A stretch of DNA of 64,000 nucleotides, from assembly GCA_937944975.1 (NCBI GenBank), contig CALEBF010000012.1, positions 62,001-126,000 on the forward strand. The letters are read 5' to 3'. Of this stretch, positions 34,741 to 43,641 are shown piece after piece. The notes beneath the pieces were generated by a model that did not search any database, had not been told where the DNA came from, and saw only the letters and a list, made by a program, of their open reading frames with translations. Origin of the DNA: an uncultured Mycoplasmatota bacterium. GTDB taxonomy: Bacteria; Bacillota_I; Bacilli_A; RF39; UBA660. Each line of letters opens with the position of its first letter. The stretch's first letter is position 1. The position numbers were made by a program, and so were the translations under genes.

Positions 34741-35253
34741 TTATGCACTCGTATCTTGAATATAGTCAAGTGTAACTGTTAACGTCTTTGTCTTCGAAGT
34801 AGGAACCGTTGTATCTGTTCCAACCCATTCAGCTTTTACCGTTACAGTGTCCGTTCCAGATGTCGCAGCTAATTTATCATTTTTTGCAACTCCTGTTACT
34901 GTATATTTAATTCCAGATGTTGCTGTTTCTGTTGGCGTAATTGTGAGTGCGTTCAAAACTGCGTCTAAACTTCCTGTATTCTTTACTACGATATCAAAAG
35001 TAACAGAATCTCCAGGAGTTTTAAAATCTACTGCAAATGTTGCATAATTTGATGTAAAGCTTGGAGAACCTTGTACCGTTGCCGTACCAGTCTTATCTGT
35101 TTCGGTAATACTTGTAATTGCAACATTCCATGTACTAGTGATATTAGCTGTACCATTAATCGTAAGTTTTTGAGCTAAAGCAGAATATCCAACAGCCATT
35201 AATACAACAGCGGCAAATAATCCGCCTAACAAATAATTTCTCTTGTTTTTCAT
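34741..35253 (-). CDS. TasA/camelysin-like fibre protein
   Basis: A 170-residue preprotein. Residues 1-30 are a SipW-type signal peptide: basic NKRNYLLGG, hydrophobic core, then VGYSALAQKLTINGTANIT, with cleavage expected near ALA. The mature part is beta-rich with FKTPGDSVTFDIVVKNTGSLDAVLN, the typical TasA/CalY jelly-roll block. Such proteins assemble into matrix or surface fibres. Thr and Val are abundant and Cys is absent. It lies 13 bases behind its paralogue and is followed by the sipW-type gene. Confidence 0.85.
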   Translation of the reverse strand: MKNKRNYLLGGLFAAVVLMAVGYSALAQKLTINGTANITSTWNVAITSITETDKTGTATVQGSPSFTSNYATFAVDFKTPGDSVTFDIVVKNTGSLDAVLNALTITPTETATSGIKYTVTGVAKNDKLAATSGTDTVTVKAEWVGTDTTVPTSKTKTLTVTLDYIQDTSA

Positions 35254-35266
35254 TTTCTAATCCTTT

Positions 35267-35788
35267 CTATGCTTGTACATAATTTAAAATAATTGTTGCT
35301 GTATTCGTTTTTACAGTTGGTAATTGACCAGTTCCATCGTCTTCAAAAGTAACTTTTACTTTGACAACTTGATCTTCACCTTGTGTTAAAGGGGTTCCTT
35401 CTGATGCACCAATAACTTCAAATTTTAGCTTTGAATCTTCTTCAGTTGGCGTAATTTGAATTGATTCTAATTCAGCATCTAACGTACCACCATTGTGAAC
35501 TGTTACATCAATTACAGTGCTTTCTCCTGGTGTAGTAAATCCTACATTAAATGTAGCAGTTGTAGTTGTATGCTCGATATCACTTACTACCGGGTTTCCA
35601 ACCTTTCCTTCTGCTGATTCTTGTGCATTAGTAATAGCAATATTCCATTCACTTGAAATCGTTGCTGTACCATTAATTGTTAAACGTTGTGCTAAAGCAG
35701 CATATCCTATCGCCATAATTAATACTGCAGCAAGTAACGTCCCAATTAAAACATTTTTTTGATCCCTTTTTTCTTTTCCGTTTGTCAT
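35267..35788 (-). CDS. TasA/camelysin-like fibre protein
   Basis: A 173-residue paralogue of the downstream gene. Signal region: VLIGTLLAAVLIMAIGYAALAQRL, with TINGTATISSEWN after the expected cleavage site. The mature domain has GFTTPGESTVIDVTVHNGGTLDAELESIQ. It is more acidic than its paralogue. GAGAGGAG lies ten bases before the ATG and a promoter precedes the gene, so it is the first gene of the two-paralogue transcript that continues to sipW and the DUF5305 gene. Confidence 0.85.
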   Translation of the reverse strand: MTNGKEKRDQKNVLIGTLLAAVLIMAIGYAALAQRLTINGTATISSEWNIAITNAQESAEGKVGNPVVSDIEHTTTTATFNVGFTTPGESTVIDVTVHNGGTLDAELESIQITPTEEDSKLKFEVIGASEGTPLTQGEDQVVKVKVTFEDDGTGQLPTVKTNTATIILNYVQA

Positions 35789-35816
35789 TTCAAATTTTCT
35801 CCTCTCTTTAGTAAGA

Positions 35817-35830
35817 CATCCTCTCGGATG
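35817..35830 (-). promoter_or_regulatory. Small hairpin in the fibre-operon leader
   Basis: CATCC/GGATG stem with a four-base loop between the promoter and the start at 35788. It may stabilise the mRNA. Confidence 0.3.
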
Positions 35831-35844
35831 ATAATTACAATATT

Positions 35845-35874
35845 ATCTTAGCCCGGATACAAATTATTCGTCAA
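35845..35874 (-). promoter_or_regulatory. Promoter of the TasA/SipW operon
   Basis: On the minus strand TTGACG (35874-35869), 18 bases, TAAGAT (35850-35845). Confidence 0.55.
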
Positions 35875-35963
35875 TAATATTTTATTTTTTTCTAATCTTT
35901 TTCGTAAACAGTCAATGGTCATTGAAAAACCAACTTGCAAAATTCTTTTTATACATAAAATTT

Positions 35964-36974
35964 CTATGCTGTTTGATATACGGATATAGTAGCAATCGTC
36001 AATGTTTCCGAAGAAGTAGTATTCCAAGAAAAATAACTACCACCTTCTCCTAATGTAAATCCTCCTATGTTATTTGCCAAACTTGATCCTGCTGAAATAG
36101 TAAAGTCAAAAGTAGATATGTTGCCATCAACAACCCATGATCCTGATACAGTTTCAAAACTATCAAAACCTTCTCCAGGTTTAATTTGTATTGCAAGCGG
36201 TCCTCCCATTAAAGAATAAAATAATCCAACATGCGTCTCAACTTTTACTTGATAACTATGTCCAACTTCAAATACCCCACTATCTAAATTTCCTATTATC
36301 ATAGATGATGTTGATCCAGATGGGTTTGTAGTCACTAGTGTTTGACCCGTCGGCACTAATAATTCTCCCTTCGAAACCAAACGAATTCTTAGATCTTTTG
36401 GATATGGTTCTGCCGTTGGTTCTGGTGTTGGTGAATCAGTCATTTTCTGTTGATATTCAACTGTGAAAGCGATCGTTTTGTTTGTTGCGTTTGAAGATGT
36501 TGTAATTGAGCCATCCCACTCAACAATAATTTGGAATGTTATAGTTTGGCCTTGTAACAGTGGCGCATACGTCTGAAGCCCACTTGTTGAAACTCTAACA
36601 TCAATCGGTTCACTCTGATTAGCTTCTTCAATTCCCTCAATCGCCGTGATTAACGCATCAACATTTCCAGCATTTCTCACTGTGACATCGTAAATTGCTT
36701 TAGATCCTTTTGCATTCAAATTCACTTCTATTTTTCCCGATGTTTTATTTATTACCGATGGATTTCCTACTGTCTCTGCATTTGAAACAGAACTTTCTGT
36801 GATGGATTCAATATAAATGTCAAAATTAGTTGTTATCGTCGATACCCCATTAATCTTTAATTGTTGTGATAATATCGCATATCCCACAGAACATAAAAAC
36901 ATGCACGCTAATAATCCGATCAAAACATATCTTTCTCTCCGAAACACATATCTTTTTCCAGAATTTAATTTCAT
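35964..36974 (-). CDS. Two-domain TasA-like surface protein
   Basis: A 336-residue preprotein. After a basic start (NSGKRYVFRRERY) comes a SipW-type signal ending VGYAILSQQLKINGVSTIT. A TasA-like beta domain follows (to about residue 180), then a Pro/Thr linker (SPTPEPTAEPYP) and a C-terminal beta-rich domain of about 130 residues (GNLDSGVFEVGHSYQVKVETH, VSGSWVVDGNISTFDFTI). The same C-terminal domain occurs in the protein encoded at 54821. The ATG at 36974 follows GGTGAAG; an upstream in-frame start at 37034 overlaps the promoter. A specialised cap or anchor subunit is plausible. Confidence 0.8.
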   Translation of the reverse strand: MKLNSGKRYVFRRERYVLIGLLACMFLCSVGYAILSQQLKINGVSTITTNFDIYIESITESSVSNAETVGNPSVINKTSGKIEVNLNAKGSKAIYDVTVRNAGNVDALITAIEGIEEANQSEPIDVRVSTSGLQTYAPLLQGQTITFQIIVEWDGSITTSSNATNKTIAFTVEYQQKMTDSPTPEPTAEPYPKDLRIRLVSKGELLVPTGQTLVTTNPSGSTSSMIIGNLDSGVFEVGHSYQVKVETHVGLFYSLMGGPLAIQIKPGEGFDSFETVSGSWVVDGNISTFDFTISAGSSLANNIGGFTLGEGGSYFSWNTTSSETLTIATISVYQTA

Positions 36975-36990
36975 ATTCTTCACCATTTTC

Positions 36991-37019
36991 ATTGTAACAT
37001 TGTCTGAACTTTTAGTAAA
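36991..37019 (-). promoter_or_regulatory. Promoter of the two-domain TasA-like gene
   Basis: On the minus strand TTTACT (37019-37014), 17 bases ending in TGT, TACAAT (36996-36991). Confidence 0.55.
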
Positions 37020-37037
37020 GAAAAAAACAAGCATTGC

Positions 37038-37268
37038 TTATTTTTCATCATCCAACTCAAATGGTTCCAACTTTCCATTTTCACTGACAATTTGATTGAC
37101 TTGTTGTTCAATAGATTTTAACTTTTCATCGCATTCTTTTACTAATTTCATCGCTTTTGTGTATTTTTCAATAGACTCATCTAAATCGATGTTTCCATTT
37201 TCCAACGCATCAATAATTTTTTCCAATTCTGCAATCTTCTCTTCGAATTTTGGCTCCTTCTTTTCCAT
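37038..37268 (-). CDS. xseB: Exodeoxyribonuclease VII small subunit
   Basis: A 76-residue helical hairpin protein with the family pattern FEEKIAELEKIIDALENGNIDLDESIEKYTKAMKLVKECDEKL. It partners XseA in the nuclease that degrades single-stranded DNA. It starts one base after the xseA stop, so it shares the SOS-type promoter upstream of xseA. Confidence 0.95.
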   Translation of the reverse strand: MEKKEPKFEEKIAELEKIIDALENGNIDLDESIEKYTKAMKLVKECDEKLKSIEQQVNQIVSENGKLEPFELDDEK

Positions 37269-37269
37269 T

Positions 37270-38541
37270 TTAATCTTCCTTTCCTATTACTGTAGATAGT
37301 ATCGTACCATCATAAAACTTAATTTTAACTTGATCTCCTACCGATAACTTTTCGGCATTTTTTACCATGTGATCATCTATATATGTTAATGTGTATCCTC
37401 GCTTCAATACGCTCATTGGATTTACCAATTCTAACTTATCCATCAAAGATGCCAATTTTAATTTTTTCTCTTTATATAATTCTTCTGGGTGCAATAATAA
37501 ATAACTTTGTTTCATATGATTCATATGTGTTCTCATACGTTCTACTTTCTTAAAAACGCTTTGATTTACACGCTCTAATAGATAGTCTAAAGTTTGTTTC
37601 TTTCCATCGAACATCATCATAGGATTCTTTAGCACAAATGAATTTTGAATACTTTCTAAATATAATTTTTGATAATTCACTTTCTTATAAATTCCTTCGT
37701 TCAAGCGAATGCGAAATTGTGCCAATAATTTTTGCAAATCCAACATGTTCGGTACAGCAATCTCTGCAGCCCCCGTTGGCGTAGGCGCTCTTAGGTCAGC
37801 AACAAAATCGGCAATCGTATAATCGATTTCATGTCCTACTGCACTAATTGTCGGTATCGGACACTCATAGATCGCTCTTGCTACGATCTCTTCGTTAAAT
37901 GGCCATAAGTCCTCGATAGAACCTCCACCACGGCCGATAATTAGTACATCGAGATCATAAGTTTCCGCTAATTTTATGTTTCTTACAATATCTTCTGCCG
38001 CTGCGTCTCCTTGTACTAAACTCGGAAATAAAATTGTTTCACAAATTGGATAACGTCTTTTTATCGTAGATAAAATATCTTTGATAGCAGCTCCTGTCGC
38101 TGCAGTTACGATTCCAACACGCTCTGGAATTTTAGGAATCTTTTTCTTATGCTCCGGAACAAACAATCCTTCACTTGCCAATTGTTTTTTTAATTTCTCA
38201 AAAGCGACATACAAATTTCCGATTCCATCTTCCATCATTTGCTCTACATATATTTGGTAATTTCCTGTTGCTTCGTAAACACTAATTCTTCCTACTAATA
38301 AGACTTTCATCCCATCGGTAGGAACAAAATTTAATTTACGTGCACTACTCGCAAACATAATCGCATTGATCTTGCTCGCCTCATCTTTTACAGAAAAATA
38401 CATGTGTCCTGTCGTATGTGCTTTAAAATTGGAGATTTCTCCTTTTAAAAACACATGTCTTAAATTTTGATCTGTATCAAATTTATGTTTTAAATAACGT
38501 GTCATCGCACTGACTGTTAAATATTTATCATTTTGATCCAT
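37270..38541 (-). CDS. xseA: Exodeoxyribonuclease VII large subunit
   Basis: A 423-residue catalytic subunit. The N-terminal OB-fold (about 1-100; LTVSAMTRYLKHKFD, VFLKGEISNFK) is followed by the catalytic domain with VGIVTAATGAAIKDILSTI, GRGGGSIEDLWPFNEE and VGHEIDYTIADFVADLRAPTP, and a long helical region. It degrades ssDNA into oligonucleotides in DNA repair. It lies downstream of nusB but behind a terminator and its own LexA-box promoter. Confidence 0.96.
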   Translation of the reverse strand: MDQNDKYLTVSAMTRYLKHKFDTDQNLRHVFLKGEISNFKAHTTGHMYFSVKDEASKINAIMFASSARKLNFVPTDGMKVLLVGRISVYEATGNYQIYVEQMMEDGIGNLYVAFEKLKKQLASEGLFVPEHKKKIPKIPERVGIVTAATGAAIKDILSTIKRRYPICETILFPSLVQGDAAAEDIVRNIKLAETYDLDVLIIGRGGGSIEDLWPFNEEIVARAIYECPIPTISAVGHEIDYTIADFVADLRAPTPTGAAEIAVPNMLDLQKLLAQFRIRLNEGIYKKVNYQKLYLESIQNSFVLKNPMMMFDGKKQTLDYLLERVNQSVFKKVERMRTHMNHMKQSYLLLHPEELYKEKKLKLASLMDKLELVNPMSVLKRGYTLTYIDDHMVKNAEKLSVGDQVKIKFYDGTILSTVIGKED

Positions 38542-38569
38542 CGTTTGTTCCTCGATTCTATCCTACTTC

Positions 38570-38599
38570 ATTATACAATAGCGAACTGTTGTTCGTCAA
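38570..38599 (-). promoter_or_regulatory. SigmaA-type promoter of xseA-xseB
   Basis: On the minus strand TTGACG (38599-38594), 18 bases, TATAAT (38575-38570). Confidence 0.8.
38582..38595. promoter_or_regulatory. lexA box: LexA (SOS) box in the xseA-xseB promoter
   Basis: CGAACTGTTGTTCG has both arms of the Bacillus/Firmicute LexA operator (CGAAC-N4-GTTCG). It sits between -10 and -35 and touches the -35, where LexA would block RNA polymerase. Confidence 0.75.
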
Positions 38600-38607
38600 T
38601 TGTTTTT

Positions 38608-38634
38608 GAAAAAAAATAAGTTGTAAAAACAACT
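38608..38634 (-). terminator. Terminator of nusB
   Basis: AGTTGT/ACAACT stem with a four-base loop; on the minus strand it runs into a long T tract. Confidence 0.78.
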
Positions 38635-39043
38635 ATTTGTCTATTTTTGCATGATAAACTTTGTCTAATACCCCATTGATCATTTTTCTAACATCCGTAT
38701 CGCTATATGCCTTTGCAAGTTCTATCGCTTCGTTAATTGCAACGATTGGTGGTGTATCTGTATAATTCAATTCGTAAATTCCCATCCTTAAAATTGCCGC
38801 ATCCGTATTTCCTAAACGATCGATCGTCCATCCGTTCAAATACGTATTGGCAAGCTTGTCGATTTCATTTTGATACGTTATAACACCGTATACGATTTCT
38901 TTGACAAATTCATTTTCAATTGGCATTACTTCTTTCATAATTTCATCTACTTGATACTCTACATGATTTTTTTGATAGGTATTCATCTGATATAATATCG
39001 TCATTATTTTTTTACGTAATTCGCTTCTGTTTAATTGTTCCAT
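38633..39043 (-). CDS. nusB: Transcription antitermination factor NusB
   Basis: A 136-residue all-helical RNA-binding protein that works with NusE/S10 at boxA sites of rRNA operons. Family blocks visible: [12 protein letters not shown] near the start, [25 protein letters not shown] and [18 protein letters not shown] near the end. AGGTGATTTT precedes the ATG at 39043; the longer frame to 39061 would swallow that site. An extended -10 lies directly upstream. Confidence 0.95.
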   Translation of the reverse strand: MEQLNRSELRKKIMTILYQMNTYQKNHVEYQVDEIMKEVMPIENEFVKEIVYGVITYQNEIDKLANTYLNGWTIDRLGNTDAAILRMGIYELNYTDTPPIVAINEAIELAKAYSDTDVRKMINGVLDKVYHAKIDK

Positions 39044-39059
39044 AAAATCACCTGAAACC

Positions 39060-39068
39060 ATTATATCA
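39060..39068 (-). promoter_or_regulatory. Extended -10 promoter of nusB
   Basis: TGATATAAT on the minus strand, 17 bases upstream of the start. Confidence 0.6.
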
Positions 39069-39115
39069 AAAAAAAGAAAAATAGTAACGTATTTTCCTAA
39101 TTTCTAATCAAATTC

Positions 39116-39514
39116 TTATTTGATATACCCGCTTAACATACGACGCAATTGTTCAATTTTATCATAGTTATCATCCTTAGCAATATTCATGTTACTTTTA
39201 AATACCATAAACAACTTATAAATCACACCACCAAACGTTCCGAGCACTGTGATAATTCCAAGGATGTCATAATCGATATACATGAAGAACAGACCTAAAC
39301 ACATAAGGGCAAAACCGATAGCAATCAAAGCCCACATCGTAAGTCTATTTCTCGTTTCTACTTCGAGTGCTGCTACTTTTGTCTTTAAATATTGAACTTG
39401 CTCTGCTTTCGTCATCTTCATGTCTTCCATTTGATCTATCACATTGTTGTATACGATCTCGCTTTTATTTTTCTCTTCTCCACTGATGTTTACTTGAATC
39501 TTAGGTTGATGCAT
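39116..39514 (-). CDS. Two-pass membrane protein of unknown function
   Basis: A 132-residue protein. The N-terminal 60 residues are charged and probably form a coiled coil (EIVYNNVIDQMEDMKMTKAEQVQYLKTKVAALE). Two membrane helices follow (about 59-78 and 82-103), then a short basic tail. No signal peptide, so both ends are likely cytoplasmic. It lies between nusB and another small membrane protein. Not recognised. Confidence 0.7.
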   Translation of the reverse strand: MHQPKIQVNISGEEKNKSEIVYNNVIDQMEDMKMTKAEQVQYLKTKVAALEVETRNRLTMWALIAIGFALMCLGLFFMYIDYDILGIITVLGTFGGVIYKLFMVFKSNMNIAKDDNYDKIEQLRRMLSGYIK

Positions 39515-39574
39515 TCCTTACCGCCTCCAATTGCCATATATTATATAGAATATTGTGTCATAAGTCAAACAAAA

Positions 39575-39593
39575 AAGCTCTTAGAAGAGCTTT
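39575..39593 (-). terminator. Terminator after the gene at 39592
   Basis: AAGCTCTT/AAGAGCTT stem overlapping the stop codon, continued by T residues on the minus strand. Confidence 0.75.
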
Positions 39594-39978
39594 ACATATA
39601 CTGTTCTCCTTTACCACGGTAAAGTTGAACTAAAATTTCAATTGCTAAATATAATTCCATTACAATCAGTAACGTCCATCCAAAAATTGGAACGACAAGA
39701 CATAAAATCCAAGTGTAAGGAGACGCATAAACTTCTCTACCAGGAACTTCCAAACGATCGGCGATTGCCACTGTCAATTGAAACATCAAAACAGTAAGCA
39801 TAACCATTGCTGGAAAGAGACAGCAAACTACTCCGATCACCCAATAGACCCAATTTGCATACCACGCATTCTTGTCGTAAGCATGAAGCGATGCAGCCAA
39901 AGCAAAGATCGCAAGTCCTTGCGTAATAAACATCAAAATCAACCATACCCACCAGTAATCTTTTTTTAATAAATCCAT
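39592..39978 (-). CDS. Three-pass membrane protein of unknown function
   Basis: A 128-residue integral membrane protein, Trp-rich (DYWWVWLILM, WYANWVYWVIG, YTWILCLVVPIFGWTLL), with three to four hydrophobic segments and a short hydrophilic loop around residue 75. It starts nine bases downstream of mutS in the same orientation and ends at a terminator, so it is probably the last gene of the mutS transcript. Function unknown. Confidence 0.7.
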   Translation of the reverse strand: MDLLKKDYWWVWLILMFITQGLAIFALAASLHAYDKNAWYANWVYWVIGVVCCLFPAMVMLTVLMFQLTVAIADRLEVPGREVYASPYTWILCLVVPIFGWTLLIVMELYLAIEILVQLYRGKGEQYM

Positions 39979-39987
39979 TTTATCCCT

Positions 39988-42531
39988 CTATTCCTTTCTT
40001 AATTCTTTCAATTCATTCAACAAATTCAACGCTTCTAGTGGTGTTACTGTCAGCGGATCAATCTCATCGAGACGTTTTTCCACTTTTGAATCTTCCTTGG
40101 GAATTAATTCATCAATCGGAAGCGCTTCTTGAATTTTTAAATCCCGCTTTGCTTCTGTCTTCTCATATACAGATAATATTTGATTTGCTCTCGTTATTAG
40201 GGAAGAAGGCAAGTTAGCGAGTTTTGCAACGTGAATTCCATAACTTTTATCAATACTTCCATCTTTGATTTTATGTAAAAATGTAATCGTTCCATTTTCT
40301 TCATATGCACTAACGTGAATGTTTTTTAAATGTTTTAAATTTTCTTCTAAATCTGTAAGCTCGTGATAATGCGTCGAAAATAGCGTTTTCGCATGAATTT
40401 TATTGTGAATGTATTCGATGATAGCCTGTGCGAGTGCCATGCCATCGAACGTTGCGGTTCCGCGCCCCAACTCGTCGAATAAGATCAAACTATTTTCTGT
40501 TGCATTCTCAATTGCGCGATTCGCTTCATTCATCTCTACCATGAATGTCGATTCTCCGCTCACTAAGTCGTCACTAGCTCCGATTCTCGTAAAAATTGCA
40601 TCGAAGACAGGCAATGTCGCTTTGCTTGCTGGAACGAAGCATCCGATTTGTGCCATGATAACAGTAATTGCCATCTGTCTCATATAAGTTGACTTCCCTG
40701 CCATGTTTGGCCCTGTAATCAAAAGAATATCCGTATTTTGATCCATGACGATATCATTATCGACAAACTCGTCTGTCATTACTTTCTCGACAACAGGGTG
40801 ACGATTATTGTAGATTGCGACATTGTGTTCTTGATTTAAGACAGGTCTTACATAGTTGTTTTCCTCCGTAACTGTTGCAAAAGACTGTAGTACATCAATT
40901 TCACTAATTACTTTGGCAATCGCCTGTAGTTTCGGAATCTCTTTTTTTATTCTATCACGAATTTGTACAAACAATTCGTACTCTAAATCGATAATCTTTT
41001 CCTCTGCATTTAAAATCAATGCTTCTTTTTCTTTTAGAATCGGGCTGATATATCGTTCACAATTACTTAAAGTTTGCTTTCGTTCGTAGCCATATTCTTC
41101 TTTTACTAAATTTGTCTGTCCTTTTGACACTTCGATATAGTATCCGAAGACTCTGTTATACCCTACCTTTAAAGTCTTAATACCGGTACGTTCTTTTTCT
41201 TCTGCTTCAAAGCGTGCAACAAAATCTTTGCCACCTTTGCGAAGATCTTTTAATTCATCCAGTTCTTGACGATATCCTTCCTTGATCAAGTACCCTTCCT
41301 TTATAGATATAGGCGGATTCTCATAGATGCTATCTTCTAGTAATTGGTATAATTCAGGAAGCGTCTCGACGTTTTTGTAAAATCCAATCTGTTCTAAAAT
41401 TTCGTGAATTCCTGGAAGTACCTTCAACGAGTTTTTTAACTGAAGTAAGTCTCTCGCATTCGCATTTCCAAAGGCAATTCTACCAGATAATCTCTCTAAG
41501 TCATATACCTCATAAAGTAGATTTTGCAGATCAGCTTTGATGAGAAATTCTTTTAACAATATTTCTACCATATCATAGCGCCGTTCAATTTCGTCGATAT
41601 CGACAAGTGGGTTTTCTATGAATTGCTTTAACATACGTGATCCCATCGCCGTCTTCGTCTTATCTAAAAGCCAGATCAATGAGTTATTTCTCTGTTTCAA
41701 ACGCAAGGTTTCCGTCAGTTCTAAGTTGCGCTTCGTATGGATATCCATTTTTAGCGATTTTTTCTTTTCTCTTACGACTGCTGGTTGTAAGTGTGAAAGG
41801 TCTCTTTTTTGTGTATCCAATATATAACAGATCAAATGTTTTAAAGCATCGACCAATCGAACATCAGAAATATCTTGATAAATTTTCTCATACTCTTTTG
41901 GAACATCATTTGCATCTGTAATCGTTACACTCATGTGAAACTGGTGCTTGAGGAGTGATACGATCGCTTTATCGGCATTGCTCGCAATAATCATTTCCTT
42001 CATTCCGATGCTGACGATTTCACTTACGATATTCGTCGCATTATGTTCTTCTATGCTGACGTTCATCTCACCGGTTGAGATATCACCATATGCAAGTCCA
42101 TATGTATGACCATAATCGACTAGTGCACCAATATAATTATTTTCGTATTCTAATAACGATTCATTATCGATGATCGTACCTTTACTGATAATCTGTATAA
42201 TTCCTCGTTTTACGATTCCTTTTACACTCTTAGGATCTTCCAATTGTTCACATATTCCAACTTTATATCCTTTGTCTACTAATTTATCGATATATATATT
42301 CGCAGCGTGATGAGGAATCCCACACATAGGAATGCGCTCCTCTAATCCAGCATTCTTTCCTGTTAATGTAAGTTCTAATTCTCTAGATGCCGTAATCGCA
42401 TCTTCAAAAAACATTTCGTAAAAATCACCTAGGCGGAAAAATAGTAAAATATCTTCATTTTCGTCTTTGATTTCTAAATACTGTTTCATCATCGGTGTTA
42501 CTTTATTCCGATCAACTTCACTTCTTTTCAT
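39988..42531 (-). CDS. mutS: DNA mismatch repair protein MutS
   Basis: An 847-residue mismatch-recognition ATPase. The mismatch-binding F37-Y38-E39 motif lies in domain I (GDFYEMF). Connector, lever and clamp domains follow, then the ATPase: Walker A GPNMAGKSTYMRQ, Walker B with LILFDELGRGT, and the dimer-stabilising STHYHEL. The length is that of MutS1. mutL usually follows it in Bacillota but is not here; a small membrane protein gene takes that place. Confidence 0.97.
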   Translation of the reverse strand: MKRSEVDRNKVTPMMKQYLEIKDENEDILLFFRLGDFYEMFFEDAITASRELELTLTGKNAGLEERIPMCGIPHHAANIYIDKLVDKGYKVGICEQLEDPKSVKGIVKRGIIQIISKGTIIDNESLLEYENNYIGALVDYGHTYGLAYGDISTGEMNVSIEEHNATNIVSEIVSIGMKEMIIASNADKAIVSLLKHQFHMSVTITDANDVPKEYEKIYQDISDVRLVDALKHLICYILDTQKRDLSHLQPAVVREKKKSLKMDIHTKRNLELTETLRLKQRNNSLIWLLDKTKTAMGSRMLKQFIENPLVDIDEIERRYDMVEILLKEFLIKADLQNLLYEVYDLERLSGRIAFGNANARDLLQLKNSLKVLPGIHEILEQIGFYKNVETLPELYQLLEDSIYENPPISIKEGYLIKEGYRQELDELKDLRKGGKDFVARFEAEEKERTGIKTLKVGYNRVFGYYIEVSKGQTNLVKEEYGYERKQTLSNCERYISPILKEKEALILNAEEKIIDLEYELFVQIRDRIKKEIPKLQAIAKVISEIDVLQSFATVTEENNYVRPVLNQEHNVAIYNNRHPVVEKVMTDEFVDNDIVMDQNTDILLITGPNMAGKSTYMRQMAITVIMAQIGCFVPASKATLPVFDAIFTRIGASDDLVSGESTFMVEMNEANRAIENATENSLILFDELGRGTATFDGMALAQAIIEYIHNKIHAKTLFSTHYHELTDLEENLKHLKNIHVSAYEENGTITFLHKIKDGSIDKSYGIHVAKLANLPSSLITRANQILSVYEKTEAKRDLKIQEALPIDELIPKEDSKVEKRLDEIDPLTVTPLEALNLLNELKELRKE

Positions 42532-42600
42532 ATGACCACCTATCTAATATTGTAACAAAAATTAAAAAACAAGTCCATGTATGTGGTAGATATTTCCAAA

Positions 42601-42628
42601 GAAACCCATCGATTTTATGATGGGTTTC
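42601..42628 (-). terminator. Terminator after the phospholipase-C-family gene
   Basis: Ten-base perfect stem GAAACCCATC/GATGGGTTTC overlapping the end of the coding region; the following T run on the minus strand is short (TTTCTTT). Confidence 0.65.
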
Positions 42629-43581
42629 TACTTTTTAAAATATTTCATCTTCGCTTTTTTGAATTCCGATACTCCTGTCAGATAAGAATTCGACGGAAAG
42701 TCTTTCATACATTCTTTTGCGTTCTCTTTCCCAACAAAGACATCGTGGAATTTAGAGATCCACATCACTGCTTCTTCTGTCGCCTCTTCGTATAGTTCGA
42801 AAAACGATTCTGTTTTCTCCATAGATGCATCTACCGGATAGCACCAACGATCGTGTTCACAATTAAAGTAGGCGGCTTTTCTTCGTAGGTCATTCGCATA
42901 CGATACATACTGCCACTTTTTTCCTCCGTGCGGCCTCAATCGATCGCAAATACGGTAAATTTTTAATTTTCTTCCATGTGGATCATATGAGAGAAAACGA
43001 TGTACAAATTTCATCTTTCGCATCGACTTCAAATAATTTTTCCCCATATTCTCCTTTCGATACGTCTTCATCATCACATCGTCTAAAAGATGTTCTAAAG
43101 AAGCACTGAAGGTATGTGTCGGAAATAAATATCGATCTTGTCGGATGATCGAAGGCGTCTTTTTCTCTTTCTTTTCCATGTAATAAAGATCTAATAATAG
43201 CTCCATTTCCCTATGAGAATTTTGACTTTGATTTTTATTTTTAGTGTTAGATTCTGTTTGATAAAAAATCAAAGGATGTGTTTTCATATCTAATATATAA
43301 TGTAACAAAAAGCCATAGAAAGCGGAAATCACTTCTTTCTTTTTCTCTAGACGATATCGTTTCATATATTCGATATAAGTTTCAAAAAAACGTTTGGTTT
43401 TATGAGAATGCATTTCCTTTCCGAACGAACGTACCTTCGAAGAAAAGAAATGATAGTAGAACATATCGGGACCTTGTGCGAATACACGCATCGTATCTCG
43501 TTCTATTTTTTGTTTGACACGAGACGGTAATTTTCGATAAACATCATCGGCAAAGTAAGCATGTGTCATCGCACTCGGCAT
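42628..43581 (-). CDS. Zinc-dependent phospholipase C family protein
   Basis: A 317-residue protein starting MPSAMTHAYFADDVYRKLP, the opening of the Firmicute proteins related to zinc-dependent phospholipase C, in which His and Asp residues bind metal. More candidate ligands appear in FAQGPDMFYYHFF, FLLHYILDMKTHP and the conserved H of HSHKTKRFF. There is no signal peptide, so it probably acts inside the cell. Lipid cleavage has not been shown for most such proteins. It has a strong promoter of its own. Confidence 0.75.
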   Translation of the reverse strand: MPSAMTHAYFADDVYRKLPSRVKQKIERDTMRVFAQGPDMFYYHFFSSKVRSFGKEMHSHKTKRFFETYIEYMKRYRLEKKKEVISAFYGFLLHYILDMKTHPLIFYQTESNTKNKNQSQNSHREMELLLDLYYMEKKEKKTPSIIRQDRYLFPTHTFSASLEHLLDDVMMKTYRKENMGKNYLKSMRKMKFVHRFLSYDPHGRKLKIYRICDRLRPHGGKKWQYVSYANDLRRKAAYFNCEHDRWCYPVDASMEKTESFFELYEEATEEAVMWISKFHDVFVGKENAKECMKDFPSNSYLTGVSEFKKAKMKYFKK

Positions 43582-43609
43582 AATCCCACTCTCCTTTTCT
43601 TAAGCGTTT

Positions 43610-43638
43610 ATTATATCGTAGATGGGATAGAATTGCAA
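43610..43638 (-). promoter_or_regulatory. SigmaA-type promoter of the phospholipase-C-family gene
   Basis: On the minus strand TTGCAA (43638-43633), 17 bases, TATAAT (43615-43610). Confidence 0.78.
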
Positions 43639-43641
43639 CCA

